Position numbers and translations under genes: made by a program. The notes below the pieces were generated by a model. The model worked only from the letters and a program-made list of their open reading frames with translations. It did not search any database and had not been told where the DNA came from. Positions 33,364 to 45,318 of a stretch of DNA of 64,000 nt are shown piece by piece. Each line of letters begins with the position of its first letter. Position 1 is the first letter of the stretch. The DNA comes from Lotus japonicus (taxonomy: Eukaryota > Streptophyta > Magnoliopsida > Fabales > Fabaceae), in NCBI RefSeq assembly GCF_012489685.1, contig NC_080042.1, forward strand, positions 6,512,501 through 6,576,500, in the 5' to 3' direction.

Positions 33364-33846
33364 GACCGAGTGCTTGTGTGGGCTCCTCGAGTTGGGATTA
33401 GTGTAGGAGTAGTGTCGTAGCTCTGACCGTCATGCTTTCAGATTTGGGACTGGGTAGTTTCCTGCCGGTAGCTTTTTGTGTGGTTTTCTTATGGAGATCA
33501 CAGAGAGCTGGTTGGATTTAGGAGGTCTTTTCTTAGGCCGCTGGGCCAACTTGTTCTCAGTTTTTGAGGTATAGTGTTGCGGACACAGGATTTTACCTTG
33601 GACTGTACATATTGCCTTCGGGCGCTACTTTCTTTCTGTCACCCGTCACTGGAGGTTACTCGTGACGTGGTTTGTATTAGCGGGGCATGTATATATAGTT
33701 GTATATTAGTTTCTTTTATCTTTTGTTGAGGAGTTTATTGTTTTCTGTCTATAGTTATATTGTCGAAAAAAAAAATAATTCACGTTTTTCCGCTTAAGTA
33801 TTTCTTTTGGTTACTAAAGTGACGCCACCGAAATCGGGGTGTTACA

Positions 33847-34140
33847 CGTAATTCCATAGCTTCACAAATAGCTTTGACTGAGAATAGCCCTTTATGATCA
33901 CCAATCAATAGGATTACATCTCGTCTAGCACTAGGCAGATATGAATTCACAGTGGCATAAAATCTTCCTTCCTCATCTTTCTCCCATCCAAAACACTCTC
34001 TACGAAACTCCAATTGCCAGTTCCATTTTCGCCCTTGGTTGTGTTCCACCTCACTAATTAAAGCATTCTTGTTATTAGATAGAGCAAACATTCGGGGGAA
34101 AGATATATGGAGAGGGGCGGAATCAACCCATGGGTCATTC
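33847..34140 (-). pseudogene. LINE reverse transcriptase C-terminal region, right part
   Basis: On minus this encodes the stretch preceding the zinc-binding region of a plant LINE RT (WVDSAPLHISFPRMFALS, then WNWQLEFRRECFGWE). Its frame joins the one at 12459 when Tek-A and one CGTAA are removed. It stops abruptly at about 34140 against copia sequence, so this is the 5' truncation point or a rearrangement edge. Confidence 0.85.
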
Positions 34141-34851
34141 TTGTCCAAACAAGAAACATAAATAATATTCTTCGAAATAGCAGACACAAAATATCAATTG
34201 TCTAGTTCAATAACTAAACCCATTAAAAAATTAAAAAAATAGGATCCTACAATTAAAGCAACACATCTTACTCCATTCTCAACGCGTAGGTCCACTTCAC
34301 CCATGGCCAACAATCTTCTCCATTTTAGTTCTTGCATATTAACATAAATGAGAGAACCATATCCAATATATCTAATACCCATGAAGCAGAAGTAGATAGG
34401 TTGACTTATATAACATAAATACCTGAACCGAAAGTCTCACTTCCATTCTTCTTGCACACCTCCAAGAATCTTGTGCATTTCCTCTACCAATGTCCTATTC
34501 GATCATAATGAAAACACTTTCCTTCGTTGGTCACCGGAACAGTAGGCTTCAAGCCTGAAACACTAGGCTTCTCTCTGCCCTTTCCAAAATTCTTACTTTT
34601 TGCCTTGTATGACATCTTGGCTTTGCCCTTTTTGGGTAGGATCATCAAAATAGTCTTGTCCTTTCCTATATTAATGTTGTGCTCAACAATTCTCAACATG
34701 CTGAACAATTTAGGCAATGTTTACTCAATATGGTTCATGTTATAATTCATGACGAATTTATTGAAACCATCTGCCAACGATTGGAAGATAAGATCAGTAG
34801 CAAACTCTTGGCTAAGTGGCAATCCAATCATTTCAAGGTTCTCAATTGTAC
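34141..34851 (-). pseudogene. Ty1/copia gag and protease-region fragment
   Basis: From right to left on minus: gag wording IGLPLSQEFATDLIFQSL and FVMNYNMN, then a stop, then a retroviral zinc knuckle CFHYDRIGHW with the second Cys changed to Tyr and a stop after Trp, then a protease-flanking stretch (DLRVENGV, GLVIELDN, ISKNIIYVSCLDK). Order and wording fit plant Ty1/copia polyproteins. Several stops and the damaged knuckle show it is dead. It is cut on the left by the LINE and on the right by Tat-1. Confidence 0.82.
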
Positions 34852-35072
34852 TGTTATTGGGCTTACGGTCTTTGTAAGTTAGTGGGCTTACCAATTTTGT
34901 ACTATTGGGCCAGGCGACCCATGACTCGAACGGGTCAAAACCTCATAATATATAAAGAGGACACCGCCCAAGCGGTGGGGGATCCAACACTTTTTTACTT
35001 ATTTGCTACTCTGTCATATTTTACTTCTGTTCTCTAATTGCTTAGCCTTGACCGGAGTTCTAGACCGGAACA
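34852..35072 (+). repeat. Tat-1 5' LTR (left border inferred)
   Basis: The right border is fixed by GGAACA before the PBS. The left border TGTTATTGGG is the point where copia similarity ends. TATAAAG at 34951 could be its TATA box. The second LTR is not visible, so the 221-bp length is provisional. Confidence 0.5.
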
Positions 35073-35073
35073 T

Positions 35074-35090
35074 TGGCGCCCACCGTGGGG
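35074..35090 (+). promoter_or_regulatory. Primer binding site of Tat-1
   Basis: TGGCGCCCACCGTGGGG starts with TGG, the complement of tRNA CCA, one base after the LTR end. The same motif is common in Tat-type elements. I do not name the tRNA. Confidence 0.75.
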
Positions 35091-35127
35091 CCGAGGAATT
35101 CAATCCTAGGCTTCAAATTCACTAAAA

Positions 35128-36087
35128 ATGGTGAATCGATCTGGGGCGAATGGAAGGGATAATCATGTTAATCATGATCACGTTCCACCTGACATTTTGC
35201 AACAAATCATGGCGGATCTAACTGATCTCCGCCAACACAATCAACAACTGCAAACTCAACTTACTGAAATCAATCAAGATCGGGGCTTGCATGAGGGCGA
35301 TCGTAGAATGGCAGAGATGGTGGTAGATTTCCAACCATTCACAGATAACATTGCGAATACCACCGTCCCAGATAATTTGAAAACTCTAGTTCTTGATTCA
35401 TATTTTGGAGATTCTGACCCAAAGGATCATTTGGTGTACTTCATCACCAAGATGGTTATCGTGGGTGCTTCAGATGCTTTGAAGTGTAAAATGCTTCCTT
35501 CAACTCTCAAGAAGTCAGCAATGACTTGGTTTACAACGCTGCCACCGCGTTCAATTACTGGATTCATGGATTTATCTACGAAGTTCTTGTCGCAATTCTC
35601 AACCAGTCGCGCCCAGAAGGTAACTCCATCGGCTTTATTCAATGTGCAGCAAAGGCCCAATGAAAGTCTTCAATCCTTTATGGGGCGTTTCAATCAACTA
35701 TCGGTGCATTTGGAAGACAGGATGCCAGAAATTTGTATAGCGGCTTTTGAATTGGGTCTTCAGTCAGGAAGTTTGAACAGCAATTTAAGTCGTAAGCCCG
35801 TAGAAACGATGGCAGAATTGCAAAGCAGGGTGCAAGGTTTTATTCGGGAAGAGCAAAGTGATCGCATAAAGAGAAACCGCAAGAATGCAGCGGTTACCGG
35901 CCAACAACAGCAATCGGATTCAATAAAGGCGAAGGCTAATGATCAGCCCTCGGGCGGAGCAGTTACAAAAGGAGAGAGAAGTTACAACAATTCAAGTCGT
36001 TTTGATAACCGCTCCAATTTTCGAAATCGTGCTCAGCCTTACGGAAATCGTGGTTATGGGCAATCGATGACGTGGACCAGAAACTAA
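35128..36087 (+). CDS. Tat-1 gag, capsid part
   Basis: 319 codons. A Gln-rich N-terminus is followed by a retrotransposon gag capsid domain (about residues 85-250; YFGDSDPKDHLVYF, SAMTWFTTLPP, FNVQQRPNESLQSFMGRF). The C-terminus is basic and Asn/Arg-rich. Gag should normally continue into the downstream frame, because the zinc-knuckle part follows after the stop at 36085. The stop is therefore probably a mutation. Confidence 0.85.
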   Translation: MVNRSGANGRDNHVNHDHVPPDILQQIMADLTDLRQHNQQLQTQLTEINQDRGLHEGDRRMAEMVVDFQPFTDNIANTTVPDNLKTLVLDSYFGDSDPKDHLVYFITKMVIVGASDALKCKMLPSTLKKSAMTWFTTLPPRSITGFMDLSTKFLSQFSTSRAQKVTPSALFNVQQRPNESLQSFMGRFNQLSVHLEDRMPEICIAAFELGLQSGSLNSNLSRKPVETMAELQSRVQGFIREEQSDRIKRNRKNAAVTGQQQQSDSIKAKANDQPSGGAVTKGERSYNNSSRFDNRSNFRNRAQPYGNRGYGQSMTWTRN

Positions 36088-37277
36088 CAAGACAGGTCGA
36101 CCCCACTTGTAGTTAATTTAACGGAAGCTTTGCACATGTGCTTAGAGGCTAACACGATTCGTTTCCCAAAGCAACCGAAACGCCCACCGAGCAACGTGGA
36201 CAGAAATAAGTGGTGCGAGTACCATAGAATTGCGGGACATAATACTGATGACTATTTCACTTTAAAGAAAGAGATCGAGGCTTTGATAAAGGCAGGTTAC
36301 ATGCGTCAACTGGAAGGGCGAAAGGAATCAGATGGAGCTGGAACTTCAACGAAGCGTGATGAAACAGGATAGGAGATTGAAGAGACAGAACCAAAGAAAC
36401 AAGCGGGAGGTGAAACTAAAGGGCGTATTCACTCCATATTCGAAGGATTTCATGGAGGAGGCTTGACTAATTCTTCCAAAAAGAGGTATGTTCATTCCAA
36501 AAATGATGCATATGCTAATGATTGGGGAAGCTGGGGAATCAACCAGCCCGATATTACATTTACTATCCTAGACTTTGAGGGAGTTCAACCTCATGAGGAT
36601 GATCCCAAAGTGGTAATGTTAAAAATTGCTGATTATGAGATTGTGAGGGTACTATTGGATCAAGGGAGTTCAGCAGATTTGATATATGGTGATGCATTTG
36701 AAAAACTAGGGCTTACAGAAGCTGATTTGTTGCCATACGAGGGGGCGTTAGTTGGTTTTTCAGGGGAGAAAGTATTTGTTAGGGGGTATGTGGAGCTGAA
36801 TACCGTGTTTGACGAAGGAAAAAATGAGAAAGCCTTTGCCATTAAGTTTCTTGTGGTAAAGTGTACATCACCGTATAATGTGCTTATTGGAAGACCATCA
36901 CTGAACAAACTTGGGGCGATCATTTCGATAAGACACTTAACAGTTAAGTATCCGTTAGATAAGGGTGGAGTTGGAACTTTGAAAGCTGATCAAGTGGTTG
37001 CTAGGAAATGCTATTCCGACAGTTTCAAGCAGTATGGTCACATGGGAAAAAGAGCAGTGAAGGAGGGACATATATTTTTTGGGGTTGATGTTGATCAAGA
37101 CGAAGTCAGTTTGGATCCGAGAGAGGGCTTTTCCGATTTCAAGATGACTCCAGAAGAGGAAACAAAGACAGTTAAAGTGGGCGAAAGGAATTTGAAGGTT
37201 GGGATAAACTTGACTCCAATTCAGGAAAGCAGATTGGTGCAACTGTTAGCTGAAAACATGGATTTATTTGCTTGGAG
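36088..37277 (+). pseudogene. Tat-1 gag C-terminus and aspartic protease
   Basis: After the gag stop, similarity continues: the Tat-type knuckle WCEYHRIAGHNTDDYF has Tyr where the last Cys is expected. A stop at about 36370 interrupts. The protease has VLLDQGSSADLIYGDAFEKL (Asp-Gln-Gly-Ser at the active site) and a second conserved part YNVLIGRPSLNKLGA. The frame then reaches MDLFAW at the edge of RT and is cut by Tek-N1 at 37278. It continues in frame at 48669. Confidence 0.87.
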
Positions 37278-37984
37278 TGTGAGACCCAAGTTTTTAAGTT
37301 TGGAATAAACCGAATAAAATTCCTTTTCACGATTAATTTGATGTGACGTGAAGGAAAACCTGAACAAGTGATTATGGAATGGAATTAATTTATGAATGAG
37401 AAAGTTCAAGAAAAGACTAAGAATAGTATTAAAGTCGATATAAGATATAACGCGAGTCTTATACGCTTACGTCTATGGTAAGAACGTTAGTAAACAATTA
37501 ATTTACCCTTAAAGCACTATAGGAACTAATTCCAAAAAATATTCAGAGGAAGGTCAGAATTTCTCTTAATCCTTTCTACGACAAGCAGATTAATACGAAA
37601 CCCTGGAATTTACGAACACTCATTTCCGATACCGGGAGGTTTACCGAAACTGAATCCCTGGTTTTTCTAGAGCTATTAAATTAACCTACGATGAAGACTG
37701 TTCTTGTTCGGAGCTTCAAATAAAGATTTCATCCGCGTACGCCCACTCTAATTGACGTTCCAAATCTTTCTTCAGAAGGAAGTTTCTGCATCCGAGGTCA
37801 AAACCATAAAGTGCATTTTAAGCCGGTAAACATTAAAAACAAGCCTCGAAAACCAAAAATCATACTGATATTTCTTTGAAGAATTAGAAGATTCAGCGGA
37901 AAGATTATCGTGTCTAAAATACGTTGGAATCAGTAGGAAAAATCGGAATCGCGAAATTTTCATTTTTCCGCATTTTCCATTTCC

Positions 37985-37992
37985 TATATATA
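37985..37992 (+). promoter_or_regulatory. TATA box of Tek-N1 5' LTR
   Basis: TATATATA in the sequence TTTCC-TATATATA-GTTTG. An ATG lies 15 bases downstream, probably before the RNA start. After that no ATG occurs until the donor-like CTCGAG/GTACTG (GT at 38146-38147). Confidence 0.6.
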
Positions 37993-38972
37993 GTTTGAAA
38001 AATGAAAAGAAAAAAAAACACAAAAAAAAAATATCACAACACACACACACACGGCCGAGGCATCAAGAGGAGGAGGAGGAGAAAAGTGATTTTGCCAATT
38101 CTTGCCTGATCGTCCCACAGTTCGTTGCTACGCGTAGGCCTCGAGGTACTGATGCTTTTCCTTACCTCTGATCGTAAATTCTGTCGCTTTTCTCTATGTC
38201 TTTCTGTGCTCAAAGTTTTGAGCTTTTTGTAAAACTGTCCAAATAACTTGATTTTAGTGTCTAAACGTATTTCCTGCGTGCCCCTGAGCATGTTTAGCGG
38301 ATTACATTTTGCCGAATCTCGTCGAATCGCCGCCGAACTTCAATTCTGCTCAAAATACCCATTTCTGACAGAGGTTCCGCTTTTTGAATCAAAAACTCCC
38401 GTCTGAGCTTAGCGTCAGTAGGATTAGTTGTTATAAATGTCGTTAGGATCACGCTCATCAAATTTGTTTTTCGAAATTCCGATTTTGAGTTTCCAAGCTA
38501 AAAAAATATTGACAAAAATACCCCTGCGACAGTTTTCGACCCGATAATTTTTCTGAGAGTTTCCCTGGCCTAGATATCGCCTAAGAATAAATAGGAATTG
38601 ATTTAGATCGAAGAAAAAGTTCGAAAACCCTATTTTCCATAGTGGCCGAAACCTATTTGCTTGGGTACAGTGTCCAAAAATAATTTTTGGGTCTTTATGA
38701 CCTGAGCCTTTGCGTAGCTCTTTCAATTGTCGAAAATTTGGCGCCGGTTTCGTGTCATTCCAAGTTCTGTAGCTCGAGTTATGCACGTTTTAGCGAATAA
38801 GTGTTTTTGTACAAAACTTGAATCGAGTCAAAACTCATCCATTCGGGGGAAGCCCTTTCATTCGTGCCTAGATGTTGTACTCTGAAGCTTCTTGAGCTTT
38901 GTCTAACTTTAGTTAGTATTGTCTCGATTATATCGACTTAATTTGATTGATTTTTGATTTGTTTGCTCTAAG

Positions 38973-39050
38973 GTTCGTTTGTGGAAACCTTGGGCTTGAC
39001 TGAGCAAGCTCGTGAGCGAGACCTACACCGCGAGACTGGAACAACTTGAG
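38973..39050 (+). other. Conserved 78-nt exon-like segment, Tek-N1 5' LTR
   Basis: Borders CTAAG and GTTAGG. No ATG. In this copy a C-to-T change makes a TGA near the end; the 3' LTR copy has CGA there. Confidence 0.5.
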
Positions 39051-39942
39051 GTTAGGGCAACTTACTTACTAACTATTTGTATTGTAGGCGTCGATAACTT
39101 CGACTTGAATATTGCTTGATATTGAATATTGCTTGGATATTGTTTATCGCTGTGAATTGGAAACTGTTTTCTGGAGGCTTCGGCCGAGTGAACTTATATG
39201 AGACGTGTGTCTCCGTTTTCTGAGAGGCTTTGGCCGTTTACTGGTTTCTGTCTTATGATTTCCGCACCATATTATTATTGCATCGCTCTTTAGAGCTGAA
39301 TATTGTGGAATAGATATCGAATTGTGCGTGTTGACGCGATTGCGGAGCGTAGGACATTTGAATTGATTCTCTTTGATCATTCGGGTTGAAAGAATAACCC
39401 TAGGCAGGTCCTGACCTGAGGTCTGAGATCTAGCTCTCTTTGGAATACTTAGACTTTTCCCGGGGATTTTATTTGGGAGATTTGGGAAACTTTGAATAGT
39501 TGGAATTTGGAACTTGAAGAAATTATGGAACTTGGATTTCGATAATAAACCTCATAATTTGATTAACTCAACTTGAAATGTTTTGATTAAATTAACGAGA
39601 CCTTTAGGAAAATTTAAGAGTTGGAAATGATTGTGAAAACGGGAAATAGTCGAAAAGCTTTGAACTTGAGATGATTTGATGGTCGTCACGGGGATGAACC
39701 ATAGTGACCATGGAAATGTCACTGAGTGCTTTATGTACTCCGGCTTTTTACAGCCTAGTCGCAAGACGACTTTGACCTTCGGGTACTTTTAAATTAAGAT
39801 TTGTGGTTAAACTCGTACGTGTGAGGACGATTCGATGTTTGGTTAACCATATTGCATTATGCATACGTTTGGGGTTTGGGACGGTCAAAGGACCGGCCTT
39901 TATCGAAGGACACCAAGAGTGTATCTTCGACTTTGCGGCGCG

Positions 39943-40360
39943 AATCCGTATGTCCAAACCCGACGGGTTGGGCCGATTCGGCAATACTTGTTGACACGCG
40001 CGGATCCGTATATTCAATCCTAGGGATTGGATCGATTCGGCGGTAGTCACTCAGGCACGCGTGAGTCCGTATGTTCAATCCGAGGGATTGGATCGATTCA
40101 GCGATGGCCATTTTAACTCGCGTGAATCCGTATGTTCAATCCGAGGGATTGGATCGATTCGGCGATAGTCATCGGACACGCGCAACGTTCGTATGTTCGA
40201 CTCCTTTGAGTGAACCGACTTGGCGTTGTCATTTGTTTCATGTGCGAGTCCGTATGTTCAACTCGATGGGTTGGATCGACTCGACATGCCTAATTGTGGG
40301 AGTTGCATGTGCTAGTCCGTATGTTCAACCCAAGGGGTTGGATCGACTTGACATGCATAA
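39943..40360 (+). repeat. ~59-bp tandem repeat in Tek-N1 5' LTR
   Basis: About seven units with CCGTATGTTCAATCCGAGGG and GATTGGATCGATTCGGCGAT; each holds the palindrome TTCAATCC/GGATTGGA. Some units show in-phase variation. Confidence 0.9.
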
Positions 40361-41288
40361 TTGTTGGGATAATCTTCTGAATTGACATTGCATGCATACA
40401 TGCACCCTTATTGATTATTGGAGCCATTGTTTATTGAACTGTTGAGATAGCAGATATCGAATTGTTTATTAACGCTTTGATAACATGTTATCTATATACC
40501 TTAGGGTAGGCAATACATAAATTACATGTATATATATAACATATATATATATATACCCCCTTATTCTTCACATGTTGGTTGTATTATCTATTTTATTTCG
40601 TGAGTTGACCCTAGCGCCTTGGCTTTGTTTGTATGTTTGTGTTTGGGCGGTCGGCCTGCTGCCAGGAGTCCGTCAGTCGATTCGTGATGGTTCGTCACTC
40701 GAGGAGGACCAGGAGCGTAATGTCCATTACTGAAGTTTCGACGAGGATCCGGACGGAATGCATGACCAGATGAGGGCCGATGTTGGAAGTATAGAGTATG
40801 GGTGTTTTAAAGCCTACTAAGGTTGGGTGTTAATGTCATAGCTCTGATTTTCATTTCTTATTTTGGGCCAGGGTAGGTCCCCGACTATTAGCTTTTTGTG
40901 TGGTTCCCTTCCATGAGGATCACAGGAAGTTTTTCGGACGTAGGAGGTCTTTTGGAAGCCATTATGGGCTAACTTACTTTTCGGAGAACTGTATTTATGA
41001 AACTTATGACTCTATTTATGGGTCGCACTTGTTTGTAGTTGGGCAATACTTTTAGTTACTTGATGTTACTTCCCGTCACTTGAGGGCACTCGTGACGATG
41101 TTTTTAGTTGCAGCGAGGGCTGTTCTTATGAAGTATGTTAATCGCTGTTAATCGCGAATAGGTTGAGTCTTTATTTCGACAAGTCATTTTATTTAAAAAA
41201 AAAGAAAACGAAAAAAAATACCTGCTTTTCCGCTTTATTTTATTTTTGGTTACTAAAGTGACGCCACCGAAATCGGAGTGTTACATTG

Positions 41289-41300
41289 TGGTATCAGAGC
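41289..41300 (+). promoter_or_regulatory. Primer binding site of Tek-N1
   Basis: TGGTATCAGAGC, three bases after the LTR end, same as Tek-A. Confidence 0.93.
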
Positions 41301-41497
41301 TTGTCGAGTCTTTTGGGAGTCTTTGGGGAATAGGTCTTCTGTGCTAGGTTGTGTGACTCTGCAAAGAGTGAAAATTGATTGTCTGCCGAGCGATTTTTCG
41401 CTTGAAATTGGTTGAAGTTGCTACTTAATCATATTGTATAGTTATGCTAGATGCTATCTTATGATTAGTACTAACTGTTTGTTTAACTAAACAGAAC

Positions 41498-42687
41498 ATG
41501 GTGAACATGAACCAACTCGCTGGGGCAATGACTGCTATGGCCCAGGCAATGACAAATCAAACTGCGGAGAACGCTCAGTGGCGTGCAGACAAGGCTGAAT
41601 GTGAGCGACATAAGCGTGAGAGGGAGGTAGCCCTAGACCAGAAAAGGGGCTGACTGATTTCAGGCGACAGGATCCGCCCAAGTTTACGGGTGGGACTGAC
41701 CCAGACAGAGCGGATCTATGGATCCAAGAGATTGAGAAGATTTTTGGGGTACTGCATACCGCCGAAGGAGCTAAGGTGGGCCTTGCCACCTACCTACTAC
41801 TAGGAGATGCTGAGTACTGGTGGAGGGGCGCCAGAGGGATTATGGAGGCCAATCACGAGGAAGTGAATTGGAACTCGTTTCGAGTTGCGTTCCTAGATAA
41901 GTACTTTCCGACTAGTTCCCGAGATGAGAGGGAAGCGCAATTTCTGACTCTTTGTCAAGGGAGCATGACCATACCTGAGTATGCTTCCAAACTGGAATCA
42001 TTGGCAAAGCACTTCCAATTTTTCAATGACCATGTGGACGAGCGCTATATGTGCAAGAGGTTTATTAACGGACTACGAGCTGACATCGAAGATTCGGTGA
42101 GGCCGCTGGGGATTGTGCGATTTCAACCTTTGGTTGAGAAGGCAACAGTAGTTGAACTTATGAAGAACAAGAGGATTAATAGAACAGGCACTGGGGGACC
42201 AATGAGGTCGAACTTTCAAAATAATCAAGGGAAGGAGAGATTCCGACAGGAGAAGCCGTATCAACGTCCTTTGGGGGAAGGTTTTACCTCGGGGCAGAAT
42301 AAGCCCATAAATGCTACCGGAGGAACAGGAAACAAGACTTCGGGTCAAGGAGTGACGTGTTACAGGTGCAAGAAGGTGGGACACTACACTAACAAGTGTA
42401 CAGAAAGGAGACCTCTATGTTTCAACTGCAACCGTCCGGGGCACCAAGCCAAGGATTGCAATGTAACTAAGGTTGAGCCATTTGTACGTATGGTAAGAGG
42501 AAGATATCCTGCTGCACGGGGAAGAGTCCATGTCTTGTGCGGCGAGGGAGCTGGTGGATTAGTCAGAGGAGAGCGCAAGAACAATGATAACTTTCTAACC
42601 ATTCTTTCTCATTCTAGTATAGTATACTCTTCGTTACCCCGTAACGTGTGCAACACGCCTGAACTTGCTTTTATCACTAAGCGTTGA
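41498..42687 (+). pseudogene. Tek-N1 gag with one frameshift
   Basis: Starts MVNMNQLAGAM directly after AAACAG/AAC, matching the Tek-A gag start. A 1-base deletion near 41645 gives a stop at 41651-41653 after 51 codons. The capsid continues in another frame (open from before 41776; [31 protein letters not shown]). Two intact knuckles follow: CYRCKKVGHYTNKC and CFNCNRPGHQAKDC. Protease is only a trace: where Tek-A has the DSGATHSF active site, this has LSHSSI. Tek-N2 has the same kind of change. Confidence 0.9.
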
Positions 42688-44520
42688 CCTTATAGTTATT
42701 ACACCTACTCATAATTTAATTGACTGCTGCTCGTGTTTTAACTATAGAAGTTACACGAGGTTTAGAATAACACACTAAGCCTAGAAAGTAGTCGAGCACC
42801 AAAGCGATTATAAGGAAGCCAGAAGCTGAAGAGGGAATCTTAGAGAGATTCCTGATGGGTAGTATACGTGTTATGTTGAGAGTGCGTAGTTCCGTAGCGG
42901 GACCGTTAAGGATTGGATGTCAGGATATTTGTGACTACTGGACGATAGGAACACATTGACTGTTCCAGTGGGTTTTTCTAAAATTTCACCTTCGATGTAT
43001 TAGGCCTGATCAACTTAATATTGAGGGGGTGATATTCGGAATCACAACTGGTAATGGACTTTGATAGAAGGATGTGTAAGATGAATTTGAATTGATCGAG
43101 GATTAGTCGGATATGGGCAGAAAGGTCGTGTTAAGCACTTGATTGTAAAAGATTAAGATTTAAATTTTGGAAGTTGATGATTGTTGTATAGACATTAATT
43201 GGCTAGTCCGTGTGATTACTCTAAGTAGAGGTAGACTAAGTCAAGAGATTTAATGCTGGAAAAATATTAAGTAGTTCTCGGAAATTATGAAGTCATAGGT
43301 TATGTGATTTATGAGTGGAATTGTTAGAGACTAAATATGTTGGATTTAATATCAAGTTATAGATGATTACTTGATGATAACAAGATTGAGAAGAATTAAC
43401 TCTGAACTAGATTGTTGTAGTCAAGTTCGAGGAATAAATTTTGCTAAGTGCTTGATTAATTTGTGGGGACATTATAGTCTTAAGAGATGAATTTTCACTT
43501 GAAAAGTGTTGAAGGGTTAAAGGACATTACCGATGCAAACTAGGTAAAAGTTTAGATTTTAAGCCCATGAATTTTAACTTGAATGTGTAAGACTTAGAGA
43601 ATTGTCAGGTGTTTGCTTGAGTGACTAAGGGTTGAACTAATGATTAAGTTAGAAAAAGAAAGTTTTAGCATAAGTTGAATACTTGAGATTGTTGATATGG
43701 ATTTCAGAGAAACATGCTAAGATTACTAAGTGAGATTTACTAAGTTGGATTGAAATCTTAGGGTTCAGATTGACCTTGAGAGTTGAGAATCACGTACGAG
43801 TAGGAGATCTTATGGTTGTAGGTGTGACAATAGGATTTGAATCTTAGAAGATTGGAGATCTGAAGATGAGTTTCGGGTTAAGACCATTGAGGTATAGTAT
43901 AAGAGAGATCTTGAAGTAAAGGAATTCTGAGTTGTGTAGAGTGTTAAGGTTGGTTATAAGTTGGTGATCGATTGATGTTGATTATGGGGTTACTGAAATG
44001 ATGAGCCACGTGATAAGATTTGAATGATGTTAGCATAATAAGTTGTGAATGTGAAAGCATGACGACACTGGTTAGGTCGTTTGTGTAAGCGAAGGAGTTA
44101 TAGTTTTAAGGAATGAATATTCATTTAAGAAGTATCGAAGGATTAAAGGCCATTAGAGGTCCAAACTTGGTGAAGGTTTAGAATTTGTAGTTTGTCAGAA
44201 TTTGATTGAGAGATTAAGAAGTTGACTGACGAGATGGTGATCAAGTTATAGAAAGAAAAGTGTTAGTATTAAGATGAAAACTTGAGATATCATATTTGGA
44301 CAAGTTTCTTAGAGTCTAAGAGTGAGGAAAGTTTTGAAGAAGGAGATGTCAATAATGGATTGTTAGATATTAAGATGAAGATTAGCTTATAAGTTGTTGA
44401 TAAATTGATGTTAAAGGGAATAAGTCTAGTGATGCACAAGGTATTAAGGCTCAAGTCGAGATTTAATTTGAATGGTGACTAAGTAGAAGATTGATTTCAT
44501 GGTGCTATATAGGGGTTAGA
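42688..44520 (+). other. Non-coding region in place of pol, shared with Tek-N2
   Basis: About 1.8 kb full of stops. Long stretches match the minus strand of 59160-60408 in Tek-N2 (for example 42931-43070 with 60130-60275, and 44250-44335 with 59760-59850). An internal imperfect repeat is visible (43485-43560 and 44115-44185). Its retention in two elements suggests a non-autonomous lineage. Confidence 0.8.
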
Positions 44521-44585
44521 GGAAAAGATCAAGGAACAGTATCCGGAACTTTTTGCTGAACCTTAAGTTTTGAGGACGAAACTTT

Positions 44586-44603
44586 CTTTTTGGAGGGTAG
44601 TAA
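44586..44603 (+). promoter_or_regulatory. Polypurine tract region of Tek-N1
   Basis: CTTTTTGGAGGGTAGTAA just before the 3' LTR. It follows the short integrase C-terminal remnant at 44520-44565. Confidence 0.6.
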
Positions 44604-45310
44604 TGTGAGACCCAAGTTTTTAAATTTGGAATAAACCGAATAAAATTCCTTTTCACGATTAATTTGATGTGACGTGAAGGAAAACCTGAACAAGTGATTA
44701 TGGAATGGAATTAATTTATGAATGAGAAAGTTCAAGAAAAGACTAAGAATAGTATTAAAGTCGATATAAGATATAACGCGAGTCTTATACGCTTACGTCT
44801 ATGGTAAGAACGTTAGTAAACAATTAATTTACCCTTAAAGCACTATAGGAACTAATTCCAAAAAATATTCAGAGGAAGGTCAGAATTTCTCTTAATCCTT
44901 TCTACGACAAGCAGATTAATACGAAACCCTGGAATTTACGAACACTCATTTCCGATACCGGGAGGTTTGCCGAAACTGAATCCCTGGTTTTTCTAGAGCT
45001 ATTAAATTAACCTACGATGAAGACTGTTCTTGTTCGGAGCTTCAAATAAAGATTTCATCCGCGTGCGCCCACTCTAATTGACGTTCCAAATCTTTCTTCA
45101 GAAGGAAGTTTCTGCATCCGAGGTCAAAACCATAAAGTGCATTTTAAGCCGGTAAACATTAAAAACAAGCCTCGAAAACCAAAAATCATACTGATATTTC
45201 TTTGAAGAATTAGAAGATTCAGTGGGAAGATTATCGTGTCTAAAATACGTTGGAATCAGTAGGAAAAATCGGAATCGCGAAATTTTCATTTTTCCGCATT
45301 TTCCATTTCC

Positions 45311-45318
45311 TATATATA
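45311..45318 (+). promoter_or_regulatory. TATA box of Tek-N1 3' LTR
   Basis: TATATATA, counterpart of 37985-37992; donor-like GT at 45468-45469. Confidence 0.55.

Larger units (their letters stand above)
12460..33846 (+). mobile_element. Tek-A: Ty3/gypsy chromovirus, Tekay/Del type
   Basis: LTRs begin TGTAAGGCCC and end GTGTTACA. The PBS is TGGTATCAGAGC. Target duplication CGTAA (12455-12459, 33847-33851) is perfect. Order: 5' LTR, gag, protease, RT, RNase H, integrase, chromodomain-like tail, polypurine tract, 3' LTR. This order, the initiator-Met PBS and the ~4-kb LTRs fit the Tekay clade. The LTRs look nearly identical by eye, so insertion is fairly recent. It is interrupted by a CACTA element (14568-19125) and a solo LTR (23832-27859). 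Confidence 0.95.
29836..33846 (+). repeat. Tek-A 3' LTR
   Basis: 4011 bp, nearly identical to the 5' LTR apart from the CACTA insertion, a replacement of about 133 bp by a 33-bp copy of integrase sequence (30246-30278) and an 8-bp deletion near 30362. It has the tandem array at 31869-32160. Confidence 0.95.
37278..41285 (+). repeat. Tek-N1 5' LTR
   Basis: Nearly identical to 44604-48668, so insertion is recent. Sequence between the ends is well diverged from Tek-A, S1 and S2, but the terminal bases and the leader layout are shared. A CA/AAC-rich stretch follows the TATA box. Confidence 0.95.

Noticed and set aside
39748..40385. Overlapping frames on both strands over the ~59-bp repeats of Tek-N1
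   Set aside because: Repeat units lack stops in several frames by composition; the proteins are only repeats of the DNA unit.
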